DNA of 64,000 bases from positions 434,001 through 498,000 of the forward strand of contig NZ_LT828648.1 in NCBI RefSeq assembly GCF_900169565.1, given 5' to 3'. Below, in pieces: positions 34,321-43,330 of the stretch. Position 1 is the stretch's first letter. Every line of letters starts with the position of its first letter. Source of the stretch: Nitrospira japonica (GTDB lineage: Bacteria > Nitrospirota > Nitrospiria > Nitrospirales > Nitrospiraceae). The notes under the pieces are model-generated. The model ran no database searches. It saw nothing but the letters and a program-made list of their open reading frames with translations, and was not told the DNA's origin. Both the position numbers and the translations under genes were made by a program.

Positions 34321-35658
34321 ATGGGGATCAAGCATTGGATCGGGCTGGGACTGTGGAGTTGCCTCCTCGTCCTTTCTGCATCCCCCTTGCCGGCTGCGGA
34401 GATCGTGCCGACCAGATTCATCGCGGCGAATGGCATGACCGTCGTGGTCCTCGAACAGCATTTTTTGCCGATCGTTGAAATTCATTCGCTCATCAAGACC
34501 GGCTCGGCGCAGGACCCGCCGGAAAAGGCTGGGCTGGCCAATCTCACGGCGAGTCTCCTCGACGAAGGCACGACCACCCGCACCTCGAAACAGATCGCGG
34601 AACAGATCGACTTCGTCGGCGGATCGCTGGAGGTGAAGGCCTCGGAGGATTTCACGACGGCGTCGGTGAGAGTGCTGAAAAAGGATGCGGAATTGGGCTT
34701 CACCTTGCTCGCCGACATGCTCCAGCATCCGGCGTTCAACAAGCAGGAGTTCGAGCGCATTCGCACCCAGATCCTGGGCGAGATGGCCAGCGACAACGAC
34801 GACCCGGGCCATGTCGCGATGAAGGCGTTCAACCAGTTGGTCTTCCACGGCCATCCGTACCGCTGGCCGCTGAACGGAACGGAGGAAACCCTCGGCAAGA
34901 TCACCGTGGCGGATGTCGCCGCCTTCTATGCCAAAGAATATATTCCGGGACAAGTCATCCTCACCGTGGTCGGCGACGTCACCGTCGACCAGGTGATGGC
35001 ACTGGCGCAAACCCATTTCGGAGGCTGGAAAAAATCGCCGGCTCCCGCCAGGAACGTGCGAAAGCCCGGTGCCCTTGAGAAGAAAACCGTGCAATTGATC
35101 GAGAAGGATCTCACGCAGTCGAGCATCGTACTGGGGCACGGCGGGATCAACCGCACGAACCCGGACTTCTATGCCGTTACCGTTATGAACTACATCCTCG
35201 GAGCCGGAGGGTTCTCTTCCCGTCTGATGGATTCGATCCGGGACAAACAAGGCTTGGCATACGGGATCATGAGCCACTTCGATGCGCGCCTCATGCCGGG
35301 ATCCTTTTGGATCAGCCTGCAGACGCGAAGTGAAACCACCAACCAGGCCATCACGGGCGTCCTCGCAGAACTGAAGGGCATTCGTGACGCGCCGGTCTCC
35401 GATCAAGAATTGGCCGAGGCCAAATCGTTCCTCGTCGGCAGTTTCCCCCTTCGCCTGGACTCCACGGCCAAACTGGCGCAGGTGCTGGCTCAGGTGGAAT
35501 TCTACGGCTTGGGCTTCGAGTATTTCTCCCAGTATCCCAAGTGGATCGAGCGCGTCACCAAGGAGGACGTCCAGCGCGTCGCGAAACACTACCTGGATCC
35601 CCAACGATACGCGCTGGTGGTCGTCGGCAATCTCGCCAAGTCTAGAGTGAAGCACTGA
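34321..35658 (+). CDS. M16 family peptidase-like, inactive partner
   Basis: Paralogue of the preceding gene, with a signal peptide ending at LPAA (residue 26). In the aligned stretch AGLANLTASLLDEGT the zinc residues are replaced (His75 to Asn74, Glu78 to Ala77, His79 to Ser78), so it cannot bind zinc in the usual way, as in processing-peptidase alpha-type subunits. The later GGFSSRLMDSIRDKQGLAYG is the substrate-binding segment of such subunits. The ATG at 34321 sits behind GGGCGGAACATTG; a TTG at 34297 overlapping the first gene is possible. Confidence 0.9.
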   Translation: MGIKHWIGLGLWSCLLVLSASPLPAAEIVPTRFIAANGMTVVVLEQHFLPIVEIHSLIKTGSAQDPPEKAGLANLTASLLDEGTTTRTSKQIAEQIDFVGGSLEVKASEDFTTASVRVLKKDAELGFTLLADMLQHPAFNKQEFERIRTQILGEMASDNDDPGHVAMKAFNQLVFHGHPYRWPLNGTEETLGKITVADVAAFYAKEYIPGQVILTVVGDVTVDQVMALAQTHFGGWKKSPAPARNVRKPGALEKKTVQLIEKDLTQSSIVLGHGGINRTNPDFYAVTVMNYILGAGGFSSRLMDSIRDKQGLAYGIMSHFDARLMPGSFWISLQTRSETTNQAITGVLAELKGIRDAPVSDQELAEAKSFLVGSFPLRLDSTAKLAQVLAQVEFYGLGFEYFSQYPKWIERVTKEDVQRVAKHYLDPQRYALVVVGNLAKSRVKH

Positions 35659-35694
35659 ACGCCCAGACACGGCCCTTGGCGATCACCGGCTGTT

Positions 35695-36510
35695 ATGAAC
35701 ATGTCCCCAGATCATCTAGCCGATAAGCTTGTACGGCTTCGCAGCATCCTCTCGGACATGCAGTCCGTTCTCGTCGCCTTCTCGGGGGGAATCGACAGCA
35801 CGCTCGTGTTGAAGATCGCGCACGAGGAGTTGGGAAGCCGGGCTCTCGGCGTGACAGCCGTCTCCCCGACGTTTCCCCTTCTCGAGCTCGAAACCGCAAC
35901 GCGGGTCGCCCGAGAAATCGGGGCACGGCATGAGATCGTCCGTACCGACCAACTGACTATTTCCGCTTTCGTACAGAACGATGCAACCCGCTGTTTTCAC
36001 TGTAAAACAGACTTGTACCGGTTGATGGATGGCATGAAAGGACCGCGGACCTCCCGTTGGGTCGCGGACGGAACGAATCTCGACGATCTGGGAGACGATC
36101 GGCCAGGGATTACCGCCGCCCGGCAATGGCAGGTTCGGAGCCCGCTCGTCGAAGCGGAACTCTCCAAGTCCGACGTCCGCACCTTGGCGCGAGCCTTCGG
36201 AATCTCGACGTGGGACAAGCCGGCTGCCGCCTGTCTTTCCTCGAGGATTCCGCACGGCACGCCCATCACGGTCGAGAAGCTCGCACGGGTCGAGCAGGCG
36301 GAGGCCATTCTGTCAGCGGAGGGGTTCCGCCACGTTCGCGTGAGGGACCACGGCGAAATCGCCCGGCTTGAAGTAGGAACGGAAGAGTTTTCGAGATTTC
36401 TTGAACCGGACCTTCGCGCGCGGATCGGCGCGCGCTTGCGGGAGACCGGCTTTCGGTTTATCTGCCTGGATGTGGAGGGCTATCGATCGGGCGGAGTGAG
36501 CCTCGGCTGA
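35695..36510 (+). CDS. larE: ATP-dependent sacrificial sulfur transferase LarE
   Basis: Makes the pincer-nickel (NPN) cofactor of lactate racemase-type enzymes by inserting sulfur into pyridinium-bisthiocarboxylic acid. The 271-residue protein has the PP-loop SGGIDST at 30-36, Cys101/Cys104 (CFHC), and Cys181 in AAACLSSRIPHG, the position of the sacrificial Cys (Cys176 in Lactiplantibacillus). This matches the single-turnover LarE type. LarB and LarC genes are not in the window. Homologues such as TtuA-like or GMP synthase PP-loop proteins lack this Cys context. Confidence 0.88.
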   Translation: MNMSPDHLADKLVRLRSILSDMQSVLVAFSGGIDSTLVLKIAHEELGSRALGVTAVSPTFPLLELETATRVAREIGARHEIVRTDQLTISAFVQNDATRCFHCKTDLYRLMDGMKGPRTSRWVADGTNLDDLGDDRPGITAARQWQVRSPLVEAELSKSDVRTLARAFGISTWDKPAAACLSSRIPHGTPITVEKLARVEQAEAILSAEGFRHVRVRDHGEIARLEVGTEEFSRFLEPDLRARIGARLRETGFRFICLDVEGYRSGGVSLG

Positions 36511-36520
36511 CCACGACCGG

Positions 36521-37027
36521 CTATTTCGCCGAAGCCTTGGCCAACGCGTCCAAAGCTTCATCCGCCAGCCGACGATGGTCGGTGTCGTTGAGGCTTCGCT
36601 GAACGACCTTTTCGGCCACCATCAAGGCGATGTCGGTCGTTTGGCTGCGGATCTCCTGAATCGCCTTTCGACGTTCGTGCTCGATTTCACGGGTCGCATC
36701 GCCCTTGATCCGCTCGGCTTCTTGCGTCAGCCGCTGTTCGTTTTCCTCGAGCAGCCGCTGCGCCCGCTCCTTCGCCGCCGCGAGAACACCTTCGGCCTCT
36801 TTGGAGGCGGCGCTCAGCTTGGCTTCATAATCCTTGAGTTTCCGCTCGGCCTCCGACCGGTGCCGTTCAGCCTGATCCAAGCTGTCCCGGATCTTCTTCT
36901 CCCGCTCCTCCAACACCGCAAGGATGCCGGGAAATGCATACTTGTAGAGGATAAAGAAAAGGATCGCGAAAGAAACGATCTCCCAAAAAATCAACGACGA
37001 GAAGAAATGGGACTCAAACTGCGGCAT
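36521..37027 (-). CDS. atpF: ATP synthase F0 subunit b
   Basis: Peripheral stalk of F0F1 ATP synthase. The 168-residue protein has one N-terminal membrane helix (FWEIVSFAILFFILYKYAFP) and a long charged coiled coil (EEREKKIRDSLDQAERHRSE onward). It ends the operon atpI-like, atpB, atpE, atpF. No F1 genes follow: the next gene is larE on the opposite strand, 10 bases past the stop. Confidence 0.94.
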   Translation of the reverse strand: MPQFESHFFSSLIFWEIVSFAILFFILYKYAFPGILAVLEEREKKIRDSLDQAERHRSEAERKLKDYEAKLSAASKEAEGVLAAAKERAQRLLEENEQRLTQEAERIKGDATREIEHERRKAIQEIRSQTTDIALMVAEKVVQRSLNDTDHRRLADEALDALAKASAK

Positions 37028-37112
37028 AGACGTCCTCGCGAAAAGCCAGACGTGACCCGGTCGCTCCTGAAAATTCCGCGAACGCCGGTCGACGAATAGC
37101 GGTCAGCGCTCC

Positions 37113-37343
37113 TTATTTCCGAAGGCCCATAATGATGAACGCGATGACCAGGCCGTACAGGGCGATGGCCTCGACCAACGCAAACCCGATCCACATGTAC
37201 TTTCCGACGCGGCCTTCCGCTTCGGGCTGGCGCGCGACGGCCTCGATCATCTTGCCGAAAATATAGCCGATCCCCACGCCTGCGCCGGCAAATCCCGCGG
37301 CGGCGAGTCCCATACCCAACAAAGCTGCAGCTGCTGAATCCAT
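37113..37343 (-). CDS. atpE: ATP synthase F0 subunit c
   Basis: Rotor ring subunit, 76 residues, two membrane helices. The first has the Gly/Ala helix (GLAAAGFAGAGVGIGYIFG), the polar loop ARQPEAEGRVGKY, and the second the ion-binding Glu in FALVEAIALYG. The residues after Glu (AIALY) are those of H+-type rings, not the Na+ motif with ES...T/Y. An open frame reaches 37376, but the ATG at 37343 is preceded by GGGAGGATC and gives the standard length. Confidence 0.95.
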   Translation of the reverse strand: MDSAAAALLGMGLAAAGFAGAGVGIGYIFGKMIEAVARQPEAEGRVGKYMWIGFALVEAIALYGLVIAFIIMGLRK

Positions 37344-37379
37344 TGTGTCCCGATCCTCCCTTGTCTGTGGCCACACGCG

Positions 37380-38132
37380 TCAGTGCGCGTGATCCTCACT
37401 TCCGTGCAAATGGAACGCATCCCCCAGGTAGACGCAGGTCAACACCGTGAAAATGTACGCCTGGATGAACGCAATACCGACCTCCAACCCATTCATCGCG
37501 ATGGTAAATGCAAAGGGCAGCCAACCGATCAACAATCCTCCGCTGATCGCCAATCCGAACAACACTCCGAGAATCGTGTGGCCCGCCGTCATATTGGCAA
37601 ACAGCCGTACCGCCAGAGACACCGGCCTTGCGACCTGGCTGACGAATTCGATGGGAACCATCAAAGGGATGAGCCACCAGGGTGTCCCCGGAGGAACGAG
37701 AATACCGGGGATGAATTTCACACCGTGAATGAGCAGACCCATCAAAAGACTGAGCGCATAGACAGTGATGGCGAACACCGCCGTGACGACGATCTGACTG
37801 GTGACGGTATAGGTTCCAGGAATCAGCCCGAGCAGGTTGCAGAAAAGGATGAACAAGAACAAGGTGGCGATAAGAGGGAAGAACTTCATGCCCTCTTTTC
37901 CCATCGTGTCGAGAATGATGCCGCGGATAAAATCCACCAGGATCTCTCCCAGACTCTGCAGCTTGCCCGGCACGAGTTGCCGGGCCGAACCGGCCATGAT
38001 CATCAGGAGGGACACCATGGCCACCACGACCCACATCATGATGACGGCCTTGTTGATCGAAATGTCCAACCCGCCGAACTGGACCGGAATGAAGTTGTGG
38101 AGCTCGAATGGATGTAGCGGACTTTCTTCCAT
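37380..38132 (-). CDS. atpB: ATP synthase F0 subunit a
   Basis: Stator channel subunit. The 250-residue protein has about six membrane helices with the essential Arg helix SLAVRLFANMTAGHTILGV and the family end NGLEVGIAFIQAYIFTVLTC. The N terminus (HPFELHNFIPVQFGGLDISI) is in the F0-a family style. Spacing to atpE is 36 bases. Confidence 0.95.
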   Translation of the reverse strand: MEESPLHPFELHNFIPVQFGGLDISINKAVIMMWVVVAMVSLLMIMAGSARQLVPGKLQSLGEILVDFIRGIILDTMGKEGMKFFPLIATLFLFILFCNLLGLIPGTYTVTSQIVVTAVFAITVYALSLLMGLLIHGVKFIPGILVPPGTPWWLIPLMVPIEFVSQVARPVSLAVRLFANMTAGHTILGVLFGLAISGGLLIGWLPFAFTIAMNGLEVGIAFIQAYIFTVLTCVYLGDAFHLHGSEDHAH

Positions 38133-38162
38133 GAAATTTTTTGCCTATCGCTTAATGAACGT

Positions 38163-38384
38163 TCACGACTTGGGCCATCGCTGTGCGGAACGATACGCGT
38201 TTCGAATTCCAGCGATGACGCCCAGAACCAATCCGCTCACCATACCCCAGGGGTTCGTCTCCCACAGATAGGTGTCGGCCGCCCACCCGAGCCCTCCTCC
38301 GACGATCAGCGCAGCAAGCAGTTCCGTTCCCATACGAACGGCCTGGCCGAGCCCCGCATAAAACGGATCCTGTGAAGGGGGCAT
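38163..38384 (-). CDS. AtpZ/AtpI family protein
   Basis: A 73-residue protein with two membrane helices (ELLAALIVGGGLGWAADTYL and WGMVSGLVLGVIAGIRNAY). This is the AtpZ/AtpI type, which precedes F0 genes in many operons and is linked to c-ring assembly and Mg2+ or Ca2+ movement. The ATG at 38384 (MPPSQDPFYAGL) is taken; a GTG at 38405 is possible. It starts the F0 operon, divergent from pabB. Confidence 0.85.
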   Translation of the reverse strand: MPPSQDPFYAGLGQAVRMGTELLAALIVGGGLGWAADTYLWETNPWGMVSGLVLGVIAGIRNAYRSAQRWPKS

Positions 38385-38569
38385 GGTTCGCCTCGGCTGA
38401 CCCACTGAGGCGAGTACTCAACCAGCTGCCTGAGTAAGGACTCTCCCGATGGCGGGCGCGCAATTCAAGCAGAATATCCGTGAACTTGTCAAGCCGACCG
38501 CTGCTGTGAAAGGTCTGGACGGCTGAGGTATAGTGATGAGGCTGGGCCGGTCGCCGGACCGCAGTCGCC

Positions 38570-40057
38570 ATGATCAGACTCTCCCTGCCCTCAAAATCAG
38601 CGTTCCTGAACGGCCCGCCCCAGCCGTTGGTGCTGACACTCGCTTCGCCCCAACCGGTTCGACCGGTGGACCTCTACGCACGCTTGGCCTCGATCTCCGG
38701 TCCCTCGTTCTTGCTCGACAGCGGCAGTCCGCAGCACGGCTCCGGGCGATTCTCCTATATCGGAAGCAGCCCCGTGACCGTCTTCTCGAGCCGCCAAACC
38801 GGCGGTTGTGCGCCGGAACCAGACCCCTTTCACGTCCTGCGCAAGGAAATCGCCGTAGGACCCATTGCAAGAACACCGCACCTGCCTCCATTTTTCGGCG
38901 GGGCGGTCGGATACTTGAGCTATGATTTTGCCCGACGCCTGGAGCATCTGCCGGCGACAGCCCCGGTCGATCTGTCTCTTCCGGATCTGCAGTTCGCCTT
39001 GTTTGATGTGGTGACAGCCGTCGATCATGATCAAAACCGAATCCACATCATGTTCTGTCCTTCGGCCACGCGCTTTCTGGGAGAAGATCGGGCCAAACTC
39101 CTTCAGGAAGGATTGGACAAAATTGCAGGCTGTGAAGCGAGCTACGCCGCCTCGCAGACGGACCCGCCGTCGGATTCGGCCATTCCGTCCGTCTCGTTCG
39201 TTCCCGAGCAATCTCGGGAGGCCTATCTCGACCGCGTCGGCCGATGTCAGCGCTACATTTCCGACGGAGATATCTATCAGGCCAACCTCTCCCATCGTTT
39301 TACCTTTCGCATCCCCGGCTGCCGTACGCGGGCGGAACGTCTCCGATATGAGCAGGCTTTGTATCGGCGGCTCGCGCGCGTGAACCCTTCTCCCTTTTCG
39401 GGTCTGCTACGTTTCGACGACGTGACCCTGATCAGCGCCTCGCCCGAACGCCTCGTCCGAGTCCGCGACGGATGGGCGGACACCAGACCCATCGCCGGCA
39501 CCAGACCGCGCGGTCGGGATTCAGAGGAGGACCGCCGACTGGTTGCCGAACTTCTCGCCACCGAAAAGGAACGAGCTGAGCACGTGATGCTTGTCGACCT
39601 CGAGCGAAATGACCTCGGCCGTGTCTGTGAATTCGGAAGTGTTCGCGTGGACGAGTTCATGGCGGTGGAGCAGTATTCCCATGTGAGCCACATCGTGTCC
39701 AACGTCAGCGGCCGTCTTCAACCGAATGTCGCGCCGTTCGACGTGATCAGGGCCGTGTTTCCCGGCGGGACCGTCACCGGAGTTCCGAAAATTCGCTGCA
39801 TGGAGATCATCGATGAGTTGGAACCCGTCCGCCGAGGACCCTACACCGGGTCGTTCGGCTACATCGGGTGGAACGGGGACGTGGACCTCAACATCATCAT
39901 ACGGACATTGGTCCTGTCGGAACACACCGGATATCTGCAGGTCGGGGCCGGCATCGTCGCCGATTCGGATCCCGCTCTCGAATATGATGAAACGCTTCAC
40001 AAGGCGGAGGCGTTTTTTTCCGCACTGCAACGGGGACATTCATGTGGATCTACTTGA
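38570..40057 (+). CDS. pabB: Aminodeoxychorismate synthase component I (chorismate-binding)
   Basis: Chorismate-using enzyme of the PabB/TrpE family, 495 residues. Catalytic motifs present: GDIYQANLSHRFTF, PIAGTRPRGRD, VDLERNDLGRVC, GGTVTGVPKIRCMEIIDELE and GPYTGSFGYIGWNGD. Linkage by a 16-base overlap to the class IV aminotransferase/lyase (PabC) suggests aminodeoxychorismate synthase for folate. However, the motif PIAGT has Ala where E. coli PabB has the essential Lys274, a feature of anthranilate synthase (TrpE). No glutamine amidotransferase subunit is nearby. Confidence 0.8.
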   Translation: MIRLSLPSKSAFLNGPPQPLVLTLASPQPVRPVDLYARLASISGPSFLLDSGSPQHGSGRFSYIGSSPVTVFSSRQTGGCAPEPDPFHVLRKEIAVGPIARTPHLPPFFGGAVGYLSYDFARRLEHLPATAPVDLSLPDLQFALFDVVTAVDHDQNRIHIMFCPSATRFLGEDRAKLLQEGLDKIAGCEASYAASQTDPPSDSAIPSVSFVPEQSREAYLDRVGRCQRYISDGDIYQANLSHRFTFRIPGCRTRAERLRYEQALYRRLARVNPSPFSGLLRFDDVTLISASPERLVRVRDGWADTRPIAGTRPRGRDSEEDRRLVAELLATEKERAEHVMLVDLERNDLGRVCEFGSVRVDEFMAVEQYSHVSHIVSNVSGRLQPNVAPFDVIRAVFPGGTVTGVPKIRCMEIIDELEPVRRGPYTGSFGYIGWNGDVDLNIIIRTLVLSEHTGYLQVGAGIVADSDPALEYDETLHKAEAFFSALQRGHSCGST

Positions 40058-40917
40058 ACGACCGATTTGTCGATGACGCGAACGCCATGATTTCGGTTTT
40101 TGATCACGGGCTGCTGTACGGTGACGGGGTCTATGAAACCATCCGCTCGTACGGGGACCAGATCTTCATGCGGGACGAGCATCTGGACAGGCTGCGACGT
40201 TCCGCCGACGCCATCGGGTTGCGCGTTCCGGTGGCGGAAGACGATTGGCCCGCGCTATTGAACGAGGCCATGCAACGCAACGACGTCGGGAACGAGCAAA
40301 TCGACGCCTACATTCGAATCACCCTCTCGCGCGGTGTCGGCGACATCGGACTGGATCCGGCCCTTTGTCCGACGCCGACGGTGATCGTCATGACGAAACC
40401 GCTCTCCCCGCCCCCGCCTCATCAATATCAAAGCGGGGTCGATCTCATCGTGGCCAAGACCCGGCGCAATTATCCGGGAGCGCTGGATCCGCAAATCAAA
40501 TCGACGAGCTTTCTCAACAATATTCTGGCCAAGCGTGAGGCCATTGCGGCGCAGGCGTTCGACAGTCTATTGCTGAACTGGGAGTCCCATCTCGCGGAAT
40601 GTACGGTGAGCAATCTCTTCTTTGTGACGAACGGCCGTCTCCGCACACCGTCGCTGGCTTGCGGGATTCTCGACGGCATTACCCGCCGGATTATTTTGTC
40701 ACTGGCCCGAGAGGAAGCGATTCGGGTCGAGGAGGGCGCTTACACCCTCGATCAGCTCGTTCAAGCCGATGAATGTTTCCTGACCAATACCACCATGGAA
40801 GTGATGCCGGTCACGAGCGTGAACCGGGGTCCGCTTGGCACAGGCAAACCGGGTCCACTCACCCGCAGACTGCATCAAATTTTTGTCACCAATCGGCCGA
40901 GATTTTTACAAGCTTGA
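40042..40917 (+). CDS. pabC: Aminodeoxychorismate lyase / class IV aminotransferase
   Basis: PLP-dependent fold-type IV enzyme, 291 residues. The start MWIYLNDRFVDDANAMISVF and DHGLLYGDGVYETIRSYGDQ are those of PabC/IlvE/D-amino acid aminotransferase; the PLP Lys is in PQIKSTSFLNNILAK, and the E of WESHLAECTVSNLFF follows. Next to pabB it should release pyruvate from aminodeoxychorismate, giving p-aminobenzoate. Branched-chain aminotransferase is the main other option. Confidence 0.87.
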   Translation: MWIYLNDRFVDDANAMISVFDHGLLYGDGVYETIRSYGDQIFMRDEHLDRLRRSADAIGLRVPVAEDDWPALLNEAMQRNDVGNEQIDAYIRITLSRGVGDIGLDPALCPTPTVIVMTKPLSPPPPHQYQSGVDLIVAKTRRNYPGALDPQIKSTSFLNNILAKREAIAAQAFDSLLLNWESHLAECTVSNLFFVTNGRLRTPSLACGILDGITRRIILSLAREEAIRVEEGAYTLDQLVQADECFLTNTTMEVMPVTSVNRGPLGTGKPGPLTRRLHQIFVTNRPRFLQA

Positions 40918-40993
40918 TCGCCCGTCGCGCCTCTATCCTCTTGTTCTATCGAGTGCTCCTTCCCAATTTTCCGGGCATGGCTTCTGCATTTTC

Positions 40994-41021
40994 TTGACAG
41001 ACAAGTCAGGGCTGCTATCGT
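40994..41021 (+). promoter_or_regulatory. Sigma70-like promoter before the transglycosylase gene
   Basis: A consensus -35 box TTGACA (40994-40999), 16-nt spacer and -10 box TATCGT (41016-41021), 13 bases before the ATG at 41035. Confidence 0.55.
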
Positions 41022-41034
41022 TTGTGGGCATACC

Positions 41035-41748
41035 ATGAATCAATTCGATCTCGGGCATCATGAACCATGCCGGTACCGGACGCGCCTCCGAGTCGCCGCG
41101 ACGGCGCTCGCGGCTTGTTCCTCCCTGGCCCTATTCGTTCCGAGTCATGCCTCCGCCGAAATCTATCAGTATGTCGGTCCCAACGGATCGATTTCCCTCA
41201 CCAATGTCCCATCGGATTCCCGCTACCGGCGGGTGGACATCGATGCGGCGCAGTTTCACACCGTGCTCCCGGAACACGAATTGGAACCGCTCATCCGGCG
41301 TCATTCGTCTCAGCATCAACTGCACCCCGCACTCATTCGCGCCGTCATTAAGGCAGAGTCGAACTTCGATCCCCGGGCGGTCTCCCGCGCAGGAGCCGTG
41401 GGACTTATGCAATTGATGCCTCAAACCGCCGTGCGGATGGACGTCCGGGACTTGTACGACCCCGAAGAGAACGTGGCGGGAGGCACCAAGTACCTGAGGC
41501 AGCTGCTCGACCGGTTTCACGGAAACTTGCCCCTTGCCTTGGCCGCCTATAACGCCGGGGAGCATGTCGTGGAACGGTATCAGGCATTGCCGCCGATCGA
41601 CGAGACCAGACAATATGTTCGCAAAGTGCTGCGCTACTACCGAACGTTTCTCGTGCGCGACGGCGTGATCACGGAACGTCCGCTCAACCGGTACGCCCCC
41701 CCGAGTTCAGCAGCAACCCCCGAGACTTTCGAGCCTGCTTCCCGCTGA
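41035..41748 (+). CDS. Lytic transglycosylase (DUF4124 + SLT domain)
   Basis: A 237-residue exported murein hydrolase. Signal peptide or anchor (residues 18-41, ending SHASA), then a short DUF4124-like piece (EIYQYVGPNGSISLTNVPSD) and an SLT domain (about 85-200) with IKAESNFDPRAVSRAGAVGL (catalytic Glu), LMQLMPQTA and LALAAYNAGEHVVERY. The 65-base 3' end overlaps the nadB 3' end tail to tail. It belongs to the same class as the large enzyme at 29387, but without TPRs. Confidence 0.9.
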   Translation: MNQFDLGHHEPCRYRTRLRVAATALAACSSLALFVPSHASAEIYQYVGPNGSISLTNVPSDSRYRRVDIDAAQFHTVLPEHELEPLIRRHSSQHQLHPALIRAVIKAESNFDPRAVSRAGAVGLMQLMPQTAVRMDVRDLYDPEENVAGGTKYLRQLLDRFHGNLPLALAAYNAGEHVVERYQALPPIDETRQYVRKVLRYYRTFLVRDGVITERPLNRYAPPSSAATPETFEPASR

Positions 41749-43327
41749 TCCCCTCGGTGATCGACAGGCGGCTGTGGTGCTGCCAGCCGGCCCGTCTTGC
41801 CTGAGGAAAGTCCGACCGGTAATGGGCTCCGATGCTGTTTTCCCGCCACAACGCCGCTTCGGCGATACACTGTGCAACCTGGATCATATTTTTTACTTCC
41901 AGCGAAGCCCGGGTTCCCAACGGCTGTCCCATCATTTGGGCCCACCGCGAAAGCTGCGCGCAAGCCCGGATAAGAGATTCTCCCGAACGGATCACCCCGA
42001 CTTGCCCCCACATCGTCCTTCTGAGCGAACTGCGAAGCTTTTCCGTATCATCGACCGATCCGTCATGCTCGGCGTTCAACGCCGCCTCGTGGGCGCTGAG
42101 GGACGGGACATCGTACCGATCGCCGTAACCGACGGCCGCGATCGCGGCACGTGCGCCGAACACCAACCCTTCCAGCAATGAATTACTGGCCAAACGATTG
42201 GCTCCGTGAACTCCGCTGCAGGCGACTTCACCCGCGGCAAACAACCCCGGCACCGACGTGGCGCCGTTCACATCGGTCCAAACTCCTCCCATCATGTAAT
42301 GCGCGCTGGGAGAAACCGGGATCCATTCCTCGGTGATATCGATGTCATACCGTAGACAGGTCGCATAGATGGTCGGGAAGCGGCGCCGGATAAAGTCCGC
42401 GCCCAGCTGGGTGACGTCGAGATACACATGCCGGGCCTTCGTCGCGGCCATCTCCGCCCAAATGGCGCGAGAGACGATGTCCCTGGGAGCCAACGCTCCC
42501 ATCGGATGATAGCGATGCATGAAGAGTTCGCCTTTCGTGTTGCGCAGCAGGGCGCCCTCTCCACGCATGGCTTCCGACAGTAAAAAGGGGGGGCTCGATG
42601 GAAGGTACAGGGCGGTCGGATGGAACTGCACGAATTCCATGTCTTGCAGGACCGCACCCGCGCGCAGGGCCATGGCCATCCCGTCACCGGTGGCATTGGG
42701 TGGATTGGTCGTGCGGGCATACACTTGGCCGGCTCCGCCGGTCGTCAGAACCACCGACCTGGCCGGCATCAACAGCCGACGCCCCGAGTGCTCATCCAGC
42801 ACCAGCGCACCACAGCATCGCCCGTCTTCGATCACCAGATCCACGGTAAAGTGGTAGTCGAGCCGGCGGATGCGCGGACGCCTGAGGGCCTCGGCCATCA
42901 GGACCCGCACCATTTCGTTGCCCGTCGCGTCCCCTTGAGCGCGTAGAATCCGGCTCCGGCTGTGAGCCGCCTCGCGGGCAAACGCGAATTTCTCTCCCGT
43001 CTTGTCGAACTTCGCGCCCCATTCGATGAGTTCCTGAATCCGGTGAGGCCCTTCTTCGACCAGAACACGCACCGCCTCTTTTCGGCAGAGTCCGTGGCCG
43101 GCCTTGAGCGTGTCGGTCAAGTGGATGGCGACATCGTCTTCCTCGCTCATGGCCACGGCGACTCCTCCCTGCGCATGGATCGAGCTGCTTTGGAGGGGAT
43201 GGCCTTTGGTCAACATGAGGACCCGACCGGCCCGGCTCAGCTCCAGGGCCGCGCGAAGGCCGGCGACCCCGCTGCCGATGACGAGAAAATCAGCCGATGG
43301 TGATGAAGAGGACGGGAGGCGCCGCAT
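41684..43327 (-). CDS. nadB: L-aspartate oxidase
   Basis: FAD enzyme that makes iminoaspartate, the first step of NAD synthesis from aspartate. The 547-residue protein begins with the FAD fold FLVIGSGVAGLRAALELS, has SSIHAQGGVAVAMSEEDD, FVQFHPTALY and GANRLASNSLLEGLVFGARA. It carries the NadB pattern rather than that of succinate dehydrogenase (no Fe-S partner or cytochrome). It starts 3 bases after the stop of the lipoprotein gene upstream. Its stop lies inside the 3' end of the facing transglycosylase gene. Confidence 0.92.
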   Translation of the reverse strand: MRRLPSSSSPSADFLVIGSGVAGLRAALELSRAGRVLMLTKGHPLQSSSIHAQGGVAVAMSEEDDVAIHLTDTLKAGHGLCRKEAVRVLVEEGPHRIQELIEWGAKFDKTGEKFAFAREAAHSRSRILRAQGDATGNEMVRVLMAEALRRPRIRRLDYHFTVDLVIEDGRCCGALVLDEHSGRRLLMPARSVVLTTGGAGQVYARTTNPPNATGDGMAMALRAGAVLQDMEFVQFHPTALYLPSSPPFLLSEAMRGEGALLRNTKGELFMHRYHPMGALAPRDIVSRAIWAEMAATKARHVYLDVTQLGADFIRRRFPTIYATCLRYDIDITEEWIPVSPSAHYMMGGVWTDVNGATSVPGLFAAGEVACSGVHGANRLASNSLLEGLVFGARAAIAAVGYGDRYDVPSLSAHEAALNAEHDGSVDDTEKLRSSLRRTMWGQVGVIRSGESLIRACAQLSRWAQMMGQPLGTRASLEVKNMIQVAQCIAEAALWRENSIGAHYRSDFPQARRAGWQHHSRLSITEGISGKQARKSRGLLLNSGGRTG

Positions 43328-43330
43328 GCG

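Noticed and set aside
34141-35670. 509-codon minus-strand frame
   Set aside because: Antisense to the second M16 gene, which has clear motifs; this frame has none.
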